64,000 nucleotides of DNA from an uncultured Maribacter sp. (GCF_947496775.1 NZ_CANMDU010000008.1:62001-126000); one strand, 5' to 3'; shown: positions 33,891 to 43,736, counted from the stretch's first letter. Program-made: numbers and translations. The notes: generated from the letters alone by a model not told the origin.

Positions 33891-35065
33891 AACTCTACAA
33901 CAATAAACTCAGACCTTCTATTAATTTTGTGCTTACTTTCAGGACAATAAACAGCATCGGAACACTCATTTAATAACTTCTCTTCTCCATAGGCCTGTAA
34001 TTCTAGTCTTTCTTCCGATATACCCTGTTTTACAAGATAATTCTTGGTGTTTTTAACTCGCCTTTCCGAGAGCCATTTATTATATGTAGAAGTTCCTCTA
34101 GAATCTGTATGCGATGTTACTTTTAATTTTAAGTCCGGAGTTTCTTTTAAAATTATCGCTAAATCATTTAAAACATCCTTAGAATTAGGAGTTATATAAG
34201 AAGAATTTAAATTAAAATAAACATACCCTAAATTAGATATTTTATCTTCTATTCTCTTTTTACGCAGTTCTTCTGCCTTTATCTTCTCTTGTTCAATAGC
34301 AGCCAACCTTGCTTTTTCTTTTTCTTGAGCCAAACGTTCTGCTAGTAGTGCTTCTTCTTTTATTCTATTAGCATTCGCAATAGAATCATTTACACGTTGC
34401 TTTTCTTTCTCTTGTTCCTGTATCAGAGCTAACTTTTCCCCTCCTTTTTTAGACAAACCTTTCTCTATACCAAATTGATAAACAACCCCTACAGAATGTT
34501 GTAAATGATTGGTGGCATCATTATTACCCATAGCCCATTTACCAGAGGAATTAATATCTAAACCTACTCTATCTGAAAACCATGTTCTAAAACCTACTAC
34601 AGCATTATAAGTACCTCTTCCTACATTATTAGCGTCCGTATATCCCAAACCTCCTCCGAGGTATGGATCAAACCAAGCAGTTTGCCCTATCAGTTTATTC
34701 AAATCATATGTTAATCGAGTGTCAAACCCTATATAATCACTTTCATCTATTACTACAGCCTGGTCAATTATTTTACCTTCTTTATATTTGTTATACGTAG
34801 CAATTGCCTCTATACCAATTCCACTCTTAAAATAACGCCCTATACTTAATCTATTGGGAAACGCCAAACCATTCCATTCATCCTTAAATTTAAATAGTCC
34901 ATCAGCAACATCTCCTGAATCATCAACAAAATTATAACCTAATCCAAACATCCAGGAACTTTTGACAATACTATCTTTTGCTGTAAGTTGTAAATTTTCT
35001 TGACCAAACATGGTAACACTCAAAAAGAGTGCAGTAATTAGTGTGTAGTGTTTTGCGTTTTTCAT
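33887..35065 (-). CDS. OmpA-family outer-membrane protein
   Basis: A 392-residue protein from the ATG at 35065, chosen because it opens a good signal peptide (KNAKHYTLITALFLSVTMFGQ); the frame is open 24 codons further but those residues do not look like a signal. Residues about 25-200 form a beta-barrel-like domain (GLGYNFVDDSG, YLGGGLGY). A long Glu/Lys/Ala helix follows, then the C-terminal OmpA peptidoglycan-binding domain with YFNLNSS, TSHTDSRGT and LSERRVKNTKNYL. It should link outer membrane and peptidoglycan. It is convergent with the GNAT unit. Confidence 0.9.
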   Translation of the reverse strand: MKNAKHYTLITALFLSVTMFGQENLQLTAKDSIVKSSWMFGLGYNFVDDSGDVADGLFKFKDEWNGLAFPNRLSIGRYFKSGIGIEAIATYNKYKEGKIIDQAVVIDESDYIGFDTRLTYDLNKLIGQTAWFDPYLGGGLGYTDANNVGRGTYNAVVGFRTWFSDRVGLDINSSGKWAMGNNDATNHLQHSVGVVYQFGIEKGLSKKGGEKLALIQEQEKEKQRVNDSIANANRIKEEALLAERLAQEKEKARLAAIEQEKIKAEELRKKRIEDKISNLGYVYFNLNSSYITPNSKDVLNDLAIILKETPDLKLKVTSHTDSRGTSTYNKWLSERRVKNTKNYLVKQGISEERLELQAYGEEKLLNECSDAVYCPESKHKINRRSEFIVVEF

Positions 35066-35189
35066 AACTAATAATTTGGGGCTTATATGACGTAAAATTA
35101 TGAAAAAGAGACTATTATAAAGAAAATACCCTATCAACTGTATGTATTCTCGATGGATAGATTAACTGTTATAATTATCGATAAAAAAT

Positions 35190-35633
35190 CTACTTTTTGA
35201 AGACAATTTCTTTTTTAGAAAGAGGAAATTTATACACTTTAAAAGGGCTTACCAAAGCATTAGAATCACTTTTCGTAGTCTGTTTTACAATTTGTAACTC
35301 TATTGCTTTCTCCGTTTCTTTTAACACCACTAGACCTGTACTTTTGCTTTGGACATGTTCGCCTTCACAAACAATAATCAAAACTTCTTCGGAAAAATTA
35401 GTCTTAGGTACTGGAATACCAGGTTTTCTTGTTCTATTAATTTTAGAAAAAAAACTATCTAAAGTTTTTTGATCTCTAATTATTATATTTTCTGCAGTAT
35501 TTAATCCACTGTAATTATCCTCTATTAAAAGAGTTAAATCATTATTTTTATTTGGCGGCTCTTTTTTCAGCATTTCCTTTTGACCTTTACAAGCAAAACA
35601 AAAAAACAGTAATAGTAATAAGGTATTCTTCAT
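35190..35633 (-). CDS. PrcB-like lipoprotein
   Basis: A 147-residue lipoprotein. A short hydrophobic segment (NTLLLLLFFCFAC) ends with a lipobox-like FAC at about 13-15. The rest resembles the PrcB C-terminal domain: a helix with RDQKTLDSFFSKIN, a strand VLIIVCEGEH, then alternating strands and PFKVYKFPLSKKEIVF. PrcB domains occur in small periplasmic proteins of uncertain role. It follows bshA by 6 bases, so it is probably co-transcribed with it. Confidence 0.75.
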   Translation of the reverse strand: MKNTLLLLLFFCFACKGQKEMLKKEPPNKNNDLTLLIEDNYSGLNTAENIIIRDQKTLDSFFSKINRTRKPGIPVPKTNFSEEVLIIVCEGEHVQSKSTGLVVLKETEKAIELQIVKQTTKSDSNALVSPFKVYKFPLSKKEIVFKK

Positions 35634-35639
35634 AGTATC

Positions 35640-36779
35640 TTATTTATTATCACACCTGCCATCATAAGCTCTTTGATAAATAGCTTCATATAAAGGAAGT
35701 ATATTTATAATATCAAATTCTTCTGCTACTTCTACAGCATTATTTTTAAACAATTCCAAAGTATTGTCATTACTCAATAAAGAAACAGCATTCTCTGCCA
35801 TTTCCTCTACATTACCTACATCACTTAAATATCCTGTAACACCATGCCTATTGACTTCAGGAATACCTCCAGCGTTACTTGATATAACGGGAACTTTATT
35901 AATCATAGCCTCTAAAGCTGCTAAACCAAAACTTTCTGTCTCTGAAGGAAGCAAAAATAAATCTGAAAAACAAAGAATTTTGTCAATCTCATTACTATTT
36001 CCTAAGAATATAACCCTATCTGTAATACCATACTCCTCACATAACATCTCTGCATTTTCTTTTTCAGGTCCTTCTCCTACCATTATTAACTTAGAGGGCA
36101 CTTCTTTCTGAATTTTATTAAATACATGAATTACATCTGGTATGCGTTTTACTTTTCTAAAATTACTAATATGGGTAACTATTTTCTCTCCTTCTTCTGC
36201 CATTGCCGTTCGTTGGCAGTCCGTAAAAGATGGTTTGTATTTTCTCTTATCAATAAAATTAGGGACAACCTCAATTTCTCCTTTTATATTAAAAAGCTCC
36301 AGTGTTTTCTGTTTTAAATTTTCTGAAACCGAGGTGACTACATCTGATTGATTTATACTAAAGGTAACAGCAGGTTTATAAAAAGGGTGTTTTCCGACCA
36401 AAGTTATATCTGTCCCATGGAGGGTTGTTATCATAGGTAAACACAATCCTTCTTCTTCCAACATTTTTTTTGCCATATACCCTGCATACGCATGCGGAAT
36501 GGCATAATGTACATGCAGTAGTTCTATTCCAAAAAGCTTCACCGTATCTACTAATTTACTAGATAATGCTAACTCATATGGTTGATAATGAAATAAAGGG
36601 TATTCAGGAACGTGCACTTCATGAAAATGTATATTGTTTTCTAACAATTCTAAACGTACAGGTTGCTTATAGGTTACAAAATGAACCTCATGTCCTCTAT
36701 TTGCCAATGCAATACCTAATTCTGTAGCGACTACACCACTACCTCCAAATGTTGGATAACAAACAATTGCTATTTTCAT
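35640..36779 (-). CDS. bshA: N-acetyl-alpha-D-glucosaminyl L-malate synthase BshA
   Basis: A 379-residue GT4 enzyme. The N-terminal loop PTFGGSGVVATELG (about 9-22) and HVHYAIPHAYAG are characteristic of BshA, and the C-terminal domain has SNFRKVKRI and the SETESFGLAALEAM donor-site motif with both Glu residues. It joins GlcNAc to L-malate, the first step of bacillithiol synthesis in Bacteroidota and Firmicutes. Cytoplasmic. No bshB or bshC is in the window. A lipoprotein gene follows closely. Confidence 0.93.
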   Translation of the reverse strand: MKIAIVCYPTFGGSGVVATELGIALANRGHEVHFVTYKQPVRLELLENNIHFHEVHVPEYPLFHYQPYELALSSKLVDTVKLFGIELLHVHYAIPHAYAGYMAKKMLEEEGLCLPMITTLHGTDITLVGKHPFYKPAVTFSINQSDVVTSVSENLKQKTLELFNIKGEIEVVPNFIDKRKYKPSFTDCQRTAMAEEGEKIVTHISNFRKVKRIPDVIHVFNKIQKEVPSKLIMVGEGPEKENAEMLCEEYGITDRVIFLGNSNEIDKILCFSDLFLLPSETESFGLAALEAMINKVPVISSNAGGIPEVNRHGVTGYLSDVGNVEEMAENAVSLLSNDNTLELFKNNAVEVAEEFDIINILPLYEAIYQRAYDGRCDNK

Positions 36780-36962
36780 GTATTATTTTCGTTTCAAAAA
36801 AATCAATCTAAAAATTATTCTATATGTCCTAAAAAACAATAAAAACTTACTCGGTAACTGAAATTTAAATCTATTAAGGCTTATCACAAAACACAAGTTA
36901 ATTTCCAATTTATGTTTCCTAGCTTACCATAGAGAGTTAGTCATAAAAAGTAAATTTAGAGA

Positions 36963-39878
36963 TTAATTTAAAATAGACTCATAAATAGCCTTCTGAATTC
37001 TTGTTCTTAACCCAGATTTAACTAAAAGTGTATTGGATGCCGTTGGATATGTTCTATTAGATAGAAAAACATAAACTATTTCTTCTTCTGGATCTGCCCA
37101 AGTATATGTTCCTGTAAAGCCGCTATGCCCAAAACTTTTTCTTGACACGCAACCACATGTTGGACCACTTTTCTCCAATTGTGGTTTATCAAAACCAACA
37201 CCTCTCCTTACGTTTTTATCGCAAAAATAACAGGTGTTAAATTTTTTTACAGTTCTAGAATCTAAAAATCTATCTCCTCCATAATAACCATTCTGTAAAT
37301 ACATCTGCATTATTTTAGCAACATCATTAGCATTACTAAAAAGTCCTGCGTGCCCTCCTACTCCACCTTGCATCGCTGCACCCATATCGTGCACATAACC
37401 TTGCACGGTTTGATAACGGTAATAAGAATCCTCTTCTGAAGGAACAATACTCTTTTTAGGGTGCTTTTCTAAAGGATTATATCCTGTTTGGAAGGCTCCT
37501 ATAGGTTTATAAATAAAATCGGCTGCAAGAACGTCTAACCTTTTTTTATAGGTGTCTTCAATATATTTTTTCATAACGTAATACCCAACATCACTATATC
37601 TATATCTATTAGATTTCAAATCTTGACGTCCAATTCTATTATAAATAGAGTCTTTATATGCATTTGCTAAATACAAATTATCCGCAACTTTTATAGAGAA
37701 TCCGGGTAATTTTTTTTCTCTATAAAATTCTTTAGATGGCTTTCTTTTTTTATCTAAAGTACTAGCATAAAAAGCTATCCAAGCGGGTAATCTCCCGTAG
37801 TGCGACAAAGTTTTCAATACTGTTACATTCTTTATCTCGGTATTTGCATAAGCAGGGATTAACTCTTGAAAAGTATCATTCAAAGCTATTTTACCTTCTT
37901 CTTCCATTTTCATAATCATGGGAAGTGTAGCCAAAATTTTTGTTACAGATGCTAAATCATATATATGATTTGGTGTAATTTTCACTTCAGACTTATAGGT
38001 TGGTTTCCCGTATCCTTTGTTAAAAATTATTTTTCCTTTTCGCGCTACCAATACTTGAGCTCCTGGGAACATTAGAGAATCTAGGCCATTTTGAACTAAT
38101 TTATCTATCTCCGCAAGTTTCGATGAACTTAAACCCACTCTCTCCGGAAAATCGCTATATCCTAATCTTAGTAATGATTTTAATGGTACTCCAGTATTTA
38201 CAGGGAATGCGTCATTGGCAGATACCGGCAATATCCCTTTTGCTCCTATAGCTCCAAATATTACTTGCGCTGTCTTTTCTTGAGCTATTTTACTATTTTG
38301 ATACCCTACAACAACACCATCAATATTATCGAAAGAGCTAATATTTAGAAGGGCATATGGTTTAGTGAATAAACTTAAAATTAAATTGGAACCTCTATCT
38401 TTTGCTATTTCTTGAAGAATATTTTTTTCTTTATTAGAAAGAGAATAAGCTTTCCATGGACTAGTATTACTTCTATGATGACCTACAATGATTAAATTAT
38501 AGGCTTTTAAATTGCTTTTTAGAGTAGCAATATCTTTTCCACTTACCTCTGTAACCTTTGCGTACTTATTTAATTCTTCTAAAAACGGTTTATGGTCGGC
38601 GTCTCCGAACTTAACATAAGCTATTTTCTTATTTTCCAGTTTTTTAACACCCATAAGATAAAACTTATTCTTTACAACCGTAATAGCTTTTTCTATTGCT
38701 TCTTCATAAATTAAATCGTCTTCTAAACTATTTAGGTCTTCATATAAATTTTTAATCGCAATAGGTTTATATTTATGTAATCCTACTTTATACTTTGACA
38801 ATAAAATTTTCTTCACAGAATATGCCAATCTGTTTTCCGATATTTTTCCTTTATTATAAGCTTTTATAAGTTTTTCTTTCGCTTTTTCTACTTCTGTAGG
38901 CATCAAAAGAATATCATTGCCTGCCATAAAAGCTGCCAATTCCACCTCTCCATTTTTTCCCGTTGTAGATACCCCTTTCATATTTAAAGCATCTGTAAAA
39001 ACTAATCCTTTAAATTTTAATTCTTCTTTTAGAACCCCAGTAACAATTTGTTCTGATAAAGAAGATGGCATATTTTTCTTTATTTCTAAGCTTGGCACAT
39101 TTAAATGCGCTACCATAACACTACTTAAGCCTGCTTGTATTAATTGTTTATAAGGATATAGTTCTACACTATCCAATCTAGATTTAGTAAAATTAATGGT
39201 TGGCAAGGCTATATGCGAATCTATAAATGTATCACCGTGACCAGGAAAATGCTTTCCACTAGAAAGAACACCAGCACTTTCCATTCCTTGCATAAATGCA
39301 ATTCCTTTTGCCGCTACATTATACTTATCCTCTCCAAAAGAACGGTTTCCAATAATTGGGTTTTTAGGGTTGGTATTTATATCAATATCCGGAGCAAAGT
39401 TAATATGCACTCCTATTCGTTTTGCATGCTTGCCTATTTGTCTACCTACTTTTTCTACAATGCCATTGTCTTTAATTGCTCCAAGTGTCATATTCCATGG
39501 AAATGCATAAGTAGAATCTAAACGCATTGCCAAACCCCATTCCGCATCCATACCTACTAATAAAGGCAATTTTGCACTAGATTGAAATTTGTTGGTAAGC
39601 TTAGCCTGCTGAACGGGACCTCCTTTAGAGAATATGATTCCTCCTATGTTCTGATCTTTAATAAGCGAAATAGTCTTATTTATACTAGCTTTATCTTGAT
39701 TCGAAGATATGCTAACCATAAAAAGTTGTCCCAACTTTTCTTCTAAAGTCATTTTTTCATAGGTAATATTCACCCATTTCTGTTGCGCTATACTATCTTT
39801 TGTAACTAAAGGATTAGATTGCCCATTAACAAAAAGAAAACTAAAAAATGTAAGACTAAAAACTAGATAAAAACGCAT
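36963..39878 (-). CDS. Fusion of glycoside hydrolase family 3 and serine beta-lactamase-type domain
   Basis: A 971-residue exported protein counted from the ATG at 39878, which opens a clean signal peptide (RFYLVFSLTFFSFLFVNGQS); the upstream ATG at 39896 gives a poorer one. The first half is a NagZ-type GH3 beta-N-acetylglucosaminidase with KHFPGHG at 209-215, D220/H222 and nucleophile D296 (FTDALNM). The second half is a class C beta-lactamase/esterase-like domain with S644-x2-K647, Y761-S-D763 and HSGFTG at 918-923. Such fusions are common in Bacteroidota and point to muropeptide processing in the periplasm. Both active sites look complete. Substrates unproven. Confidence 0.9.
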   Translation of the reverse strand: MRFYLVFSLTFFSFLFVNGQSNPLVTKDSIAQQKWVNITYEKMTLEEKLGQLFMVSISSNQDKASINKTISLIKDQNIGGIIFSKGGPVQQAKLTNKFQSSAKLPLLVGMDAEWGLAMRLDSTYAFPWNMTLGAIKDNGIVEKVGRQIGKHAKRIGVHINFAPDIDINTNPKNPIIGNRSFGEDKYNVAAKGIAFMQGMESAGVLSSGKHFPGHGDTFIDSHIALPTINFTKSRLDSVELYPYKQLIQAGLSSVMVAHLNVPSLEIKKNMPSSLSEQIVTGVLKEELKFKGLVFTDALNMKGVSTTGKNGEVELAAFMAGNDILLMPTEVEKAKEKLIKAYNKGKISENRLAYSVKKILLSKYKVGLHKYKPIAIKNLYEDLNSLEDDLIYEEAIEKAITVVKNKFYLMGVKKLENKKIAYVKFGDADHKPFLEELNKYAKVTEVSGKDIATLKSNLKAYNLIIVGHHRSNTSPWKAYSLSNKEKNILQEIAKDRGSNLILSLFTKPYALLNISSFDNIDGVVVGYQNSKIAQEKTAQVIFGAIGAKGILPVSANDAFPVNTGVPLKSLLRLGYSDFPERVGLSSSKLAEIDKLVQNGLDSLMFPGAQVLVARKGKIIFNKGYGKPTYKSEVKITPNHIYDLASVTKILATLPMIMKMEEEGKIALNDTFQELIPAYANTEIKNVTVLKTLSHYGRLPAWIAFYASTLDKKRKPSKEFYREKKLPGFSIKVADNLYLANAYKDSIYNRIGRQDLKSNRYRYSDVGYYVMKKYIEDTYKKRLDVLAADFIYKPIGAFQTGYNPLEKHPKKSIVPSEEDSYYRYQTVQGYVHDMGAAMQGGVGGHAGLFSNANDVAKIMQMYLQNGYYGGDRFLDSRTVKKFNTCYFCDKNVRRGVGFDKPQLEKSGPTCGCVSRKSFGHSGFTGTYTWADPEEEIVYVFLSNRTYPTASNTLLVKSGLRTRIQKAIYESILN

Positions 39879-39986
39879 ATAAAAAATCTGTATCAAAATA
39901 ACTTAAAACGTACTACAATATTGCATCATAACGATTTTATCACTGTAGAACTTATACACTAAGTTCAAGGATTATACCAAAAAAAA

Positions 39987-40469
39987 TTACATAAAACGAC
40001 TATGCCAACTTTCTGAAGCTGGCACTTCCCAATGCTCTAAATATTCTCCTTTGTTAGCTACCAAATTATTAAATACTACAGTATTCAATGAAACCGCTTT
40101 ATCCTTTGCCATTTTACGAAATTCTGTTAGCGCTTTATAAGCCACATATTCTCCTTGTTTGTAGGATACGTTCATTTTATCTAACAGGAGTACTTCATAT
40201 TTCTTTTCTAAATTCATTATAAAGTGAACAGAAGCATCTATTGAACAACCAGAAGCTGCATTAATAGACTGATCTAATGCTAATATTATAAAACGGTTAT
40301 AGCGTATTTCATAACCTGCTCTTAAATCGGCTCCATGTGCGGTCCAGTCTTCAATAAATGCGTTTAATTCTTCTTTTATTTTTTCTAATTCTTGCTCCGA
40401 AAAAGACCTACTACACTGATATACCCATACTCTAGAAGTATCTGGCAATTCTTTAAAATCTACTAACAT
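39987..40469 (-). CDS. Conserved hypothetical protein (often mislabelled ABC transporter ATPase)
   Basis: A 160-residue soluble protein starting MLVDFKELPDTSRVWVYQ. It has no Walker motifs, so the ATPase label sometimes seen for relatives would be wrong. The middle has DQSINAASGCSIDASVHFI, a Cys-Ser centre that is strongly conserved-looking, and the end has EHWEVPASESWHSRF. It follows the CCG-domain Fe-S gene by 33 bases and is the last gene of that minus-strand run. Function unknown. Confidence 0.75.
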   Translation of the reverse strand: MLVDFKELPDTSRVWVYQCSRSFSEQELEKIKEELNAFIEDWTAHGADLRAGYEIRYNRFIILALDQSINAASGCSIDASVHFIMNLEKKYEVLLLDKMNVSYKQGEYVAYKALTEFRKMAKDKAVSLNTVVFNNLVANKGEYLEHWEVPASESWHSRFM

Positions 40470-40502
40470 TTTCTTTTCTATTTTCTTTAGTATTCCAAAC
40501 GG

Positions 40503-41294
40503 CTATAAATTCTCGGATTCCGCAATGAGTTCGGCTATATCTTTAACTTTAATGGATTCTTCTTTTTCCTTACTTTTAATTCCATCTGTCATCATTGTAT
40601 TACAGTAAGGACATCCTGTTGCTATAATATTAGGACTCGTTTTTAGTGCATCTTCTGTTCTTAAAACATTTATATCTTTATCTCCTTTTTCCGGTTCTTT
40701 AAACATTTGGGCTCCACCTGCCCCACAACATAATGCCGTACTCTTACTTCTTTTCATTTCTACCACATCTGCCTTAATGGTATTCAACAGTGCTCTAGGG
40801 GCGTCATATTCATTATTGGCTCTCCCCAAATAACATGGATCATGAAAAGTTATTCGTTTACCATTAAAAGCATTTCCTTCAATAGTTAGGCGTCCATTTT
40901 TTATTAATTCTTGTATGAATTGCGTATGGTGTATTACCTCATAGGTACCGCCTAAACCTGGATACTCATTTTTTAAACAATTATAAGAATGTGGATCGCA
41001 GGTAACTATTTTTTTTATTTCATACCCATTTAGTAATTCTATGTTCATTACTGCTTGCATTTGAAATAGAAATTCGTTTCCCGCACGTTTAGCAACATCT
41101 CCAGTACAACTTTCTTCGGTTCCTAAAACAGCAAAATCTACATTAGCTTTGTTTAATATTTTAACAAAGGCTTTGGTTATTTTTTTTGCTCTATCATCAA
41201 AACTACCAGCGGAACCCACCCAAAACAATATTTCGGGTTGCTTACCTTCTGCCATAAATTGCTCCATTGTAGGAACCTTTAATTGATCGCTCAT
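40503..41294 (-). CDS. Fe-S oxidoreductase with two CCG domains (heterodisulfide-reductase-like)
   Basis: A 263-residue protein. Two cysteine-rich CCG-type modules are seen: the first around CDPHSYNC and the second with HDPCYLGR, ALCCGAGGAQMF and GCPYC near the end. This pattern is found in HdrB, GlpC and LutA/GlcF proteins and binds an Fe-S cluster or redox cofactor. It is the probable partner of the membrane Fe-S protein upstream on the same strand, from which it is separated by a GC-rich repeat. Electron donor and acceptor are not known. Confidence 0.88.
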   Translation of the reverse strand: MSDQLKVPTMEQFMAEGKQPEILFWVGSAGSFDDRAKKITKAFVKILNKANVDFAVLGTEESCTGDVAKRAGNEFLFQMQAVMNIELLNGYEIKKIVTCDPHSYNCLKNEYPGLGGTYEVIHHTQFIQELIKNGRLTIEGNAFNGKRITFHDPCYLGRANNEYDAPRALLNTIKADVVEMKRSKSTALCCGAGGAQMFKEPEKGDKDINVLRTEDALKTSPNIIATGCPYCNTMMTDGIKSKEKEESIKVKDIAELIAESENL

Positions 41295-41308
41295 AACTTT
41301 TAATGTTT

Positions 41309-41386
41309 TGCGTTAGGGATTGAGGCATTTGTTGGAGCTCCTTGCAAAGAGCGACTGCCGAAAGCCCGACCCGAATGGGAAACGCA
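41309..41386. repeat. GC-rich REP-like palindromic element
   Basis: A 78-base element that starts TGCGTTAGGGATTG and ends GGGAAACGCA, so its ends are inverted copies. Inside are the palindrome GGAGCTCC, GCTC...GAGC and a GCCCGACCC segment. It is much richer in GC than the flanks. It sits between the two Fe-S genes of one operon. Extragenic elements of this look recur in flavobacterial genomes as far as I recall; unverified here. Confidence 0.55.
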
Positions 41387-41395
41387 CTTATTATT

Positions 41396-42718
41396 TTATT
41401 CTTTTACCCAATTTAATCTATCCATTTGATTGTACGGCCATGGGGCTCCATTGTTTTCTATGTTAGACATCATGTTATTTAATTCTGTTGGGGCTGCACT
41501 CTGCTCCATTACTAAATAACGACGCATGTCAATAATAATAGATAAAGGGTCTATACTTATAGGGCATTCTTCCACACAGGCGTTACAGCTTGTACACGCC
41601 CAAAGTTCCTCAGAACTAATGTAATCTCCTAAAAGTTGTTTACCGTCGTCTTTAAAAACACCATTATTTGCATCTATATTTTTTCCTACTTCTTCTAAAC
41701 GATCTCTAGTATCCATCATTATTTTACGCGGAGATAGTTTTTTACCTGTTAAATTTGCTGGACAAGAGGAGGTACACCTTCCGCACTCTGTGCAAGAATA
41801 TGCATTTAGTAACTGTACCCAATTTAAATCTTGAACATCGGAAGCTCCAAATTTTTCTGGAATTGGCGCATCTTCAGCTGGAGCCGCAAATGGGTCCGCA
41901 TTTGGATCCATCATAAGTTTAACTTCTTTAGTTACGGCATCTAAATTCGTAAACTGTCCTTTTGGTTTTACACTACCATAATACGTATTTGGAAAGGCTA
42001 ATAAAATATGTAAGTGTTTAGAGTAATATAAATAATTTAGAAAAAACAAAATACCGGCGATATGCAACCACCATGTAGCTCTTTCTATAATTATTAAAGA
42101 AGAAACAGACATGTCTCCAAAAATTGATGTTATAAATTGACTTATAGGAAAAGCTCCTGCTTTGGTATAATGCGGAGTATCTAATAATTGTAATTGATAA
42201 TCTGCTGCATTCATGACTAAAAAAAGAGTCATTAAAAGTAATTCAATATACAATATTAGGTTACCATCATTCTTTGGCCAGCCTTCCATTTCCGGTTTTA
42301 CAAACCTTTTAATCTTTATGACATTTCTACGAATCCAGAAAATAACTACAGAAACTATTACAAGTAATGCTAAAATCTCAAACGAGCCAATTAATACATT
42401 ATAAAAAGAGCCTAAAAAAGAAAGAACTCTATGGGTACCAAAAAGACCATCAATAATAATCTCAAAAACCTCAATATTAATAATAATAAAACCTGCATAA
42501 ACTATAATATGCAAAAAGCCAGCTACAGGCCTTACTACCATTTTGGTTTGTCCTAAGGCTATTTTAGCCATATTCTTCCATCGTAAGGACTTATTATCAT
42601 CTACTTTAACATCCTTTCCTAGTTTTATATTTCTAGAAAGACGCTTAATATTTTTTACAAAAAAGCCAACACCAACAATTAAGAGTATTGCAAATAAAAT
42701 GTTTGAAATGTAGTCCAT
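41396..42718 (-). CDS. Membrane-bound 4Fe-4S redox protein
   Basis: A 440-residue protein. The first 240 residues have about five hydrophobic helices resembling the gamma subunit of nitrate reductase (possible haem histidines in HIIVYAG and WWLHIAG). Then come two 4Fe-4S sites: C309, C312, C315, C319 and C375, C378, C381, C385. It is like a fusion of HdrE/NarI and HdrC/GlpC parts. With the CCG protein downstream it could pass electrons between the quinone pool and an unknown donor. An MCE gene precedes it by 5 bases. Confidence 0.88.
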   Translation of the reverse strand: MDYISNILFAILLIVGVGFFVKNIKRLSRNIKLGKDVKVDDNKSLRWKNMAKIALGQTKMVVRPVAGFLHIIVYAGFIIINIEVFEIIIDGLFGTHRVLSFLGSFYNVLIGSFEILALLVIVSVVIFWIRRNVIKIKRFVKPEMEGWPKNDGNLILYIELLLMTLFLVMNAADYQLQLLDTPHYTKAGAFPISQFITSIFGDMSVSSLIIIERATWWLHIAGILFFLNYLYYSKHLHILLAFPNTYYGSVKPKGQFTNLDAVTKEVKLMMDPNADPFAAPAEDAPIPEKFGASDVQDLNWVQLLNAYSCTECGRCTSSCPANLTGKKLSPRKIMMDTRDRLEEVGKNIDANNGVFKDDGKQLLGDYISSEELWACTSCNACVEECPISIDPLSIIIDMRRYLVMEQSAAPTELNNMMSNIENNGAPWPYNQMDRLNWVKE

Positions 42719-42723
42719 ATAAA

Positions 42724-43686
42724 CTATTCAATTTTTTCCGCGGGATCATCCTCTGGAACTGCGTATTCTTTTTGTTTCTTACCAAAAACAGAAACATTTA
42801 CATAACGCTTAGGGTTTAATCTAAAGTCTTGCAATAACAAATCGAGTTCTTTGGAAGCATTATTTAAATTATTATATAACTCTTCATCTTCCATTAACTT
42901 TCCTATTGTACCATCCCCTCTTTCTATCTTAGCCATTAGCTTATCTAAATTCCCTACAGTAGATTCTAAACTTGCCAATGTTCTTCCTAATCCTGCATTG
43001 TTAATAGAATCGGTAATACTACTTAGGTTAGATGTTATAGACTGAAAGTTTGTCAAAGAACTATCTAACTTACTTTCATTATTTTTCAAAATATTATTTA
43101 ACACCGATGCACTACCATTAAGGCTCTCCATTAATTCACTTAATCCGGTAATTGCTTTTTGTAAATCTCTCTTGGTTTTAGTATCTAAAACCTCATTTAC
43201 ATTTAATAAAACAGAATCTGCATCGGTAACAGCAGATTCGAACTTCTTAAATAATGGTGTCAATTTTTCTTGTGCTAATTCTGTTAACCCCGGCCTGGTT
43301 TCCGTTACCAAAGTATCTCCACTCTGTGCGTTACGAGATCCATCAAAAACTGGAATTATCTGAAGCCCTTTACCTCCAATTATTCCAGTATCATATAGTT
43401 CTGCTCTACTATTTTTCGAAAACACAAAATCTTGATTCACCGTAAAAGTAACTAGTAAATTACCCAAATCATCTTTAAAATGTATATCATTAACAGAGCC
43501 AACATTAAAACCATTAATAGAAACTGGTGTTCCTGGTTGCAATCCTCCAACATGAGGATATATGGCATATAGTTTATTACTATTATCAAAAAGCGGCGTA
43601 GACTTTAAATAACTAAAACCCATTATAAACAACAGAATACCTCCTATTACGATAATTCCTGTCTTAATTTCCTTAGATAATTTCAA
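42724..43686 (-). CDS. MCE/MlaD-family lipid-transport protein
   Basis: A 320-residue protein with a single N-terminal membrane helix (about 8-26), then an MCE domain (YAIYPHVGGLQPGTPVSING, through GIIGGKGLQIIP), then a helical C-terminal part rich in Asn, Ser and Leu. MlaD-like proteins form rings that carry phospholipids between membranes. No permease or ATPase partner is visible nearby. It lies between the amidase gene (50 bases) and the Fe-S membrane protein, all in one direction. Confidence 0.88.
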   Translation of the reverse strand: MKLSKEIKTGIIVIGGILLFIMGFSYLKSTPLFDNSNKLYAIYPHVGGLQPGTPVSINGFNVGSVNDIHFKDDLGNLLVTFTVNQDFVFSKNSRAELYDTGIIGGKGLQIIPVFDGSRNAQSGDTLVTETRPGLTELAQEKLTPLFKKFESAVTDADSVLLNVNEVLDTKTKRDLQKAITGLSELMESLNGSASVLNNILKNNESKLDSSLTNFQSITSNLSSITDSINNAGLGRTLASLESTVGNLDKLMAKIERGDGTIGKLMEDEELYNNLNNASKELDLLLQDFRLNPKRYVNVSVFGKKQKEYAVPEDDPAEKIE

Positions 43687-43736
43687 ATGATTAGATTTTG
43701 AGTTACTAAATTATAAATATTTTTTAATGTCTACTA

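Noticed and set aside
39987-40469. ABC-transporter ATPase label for the 160-residue protein
   Set aside because: Walker A, Walker B and the signature motif are absent.
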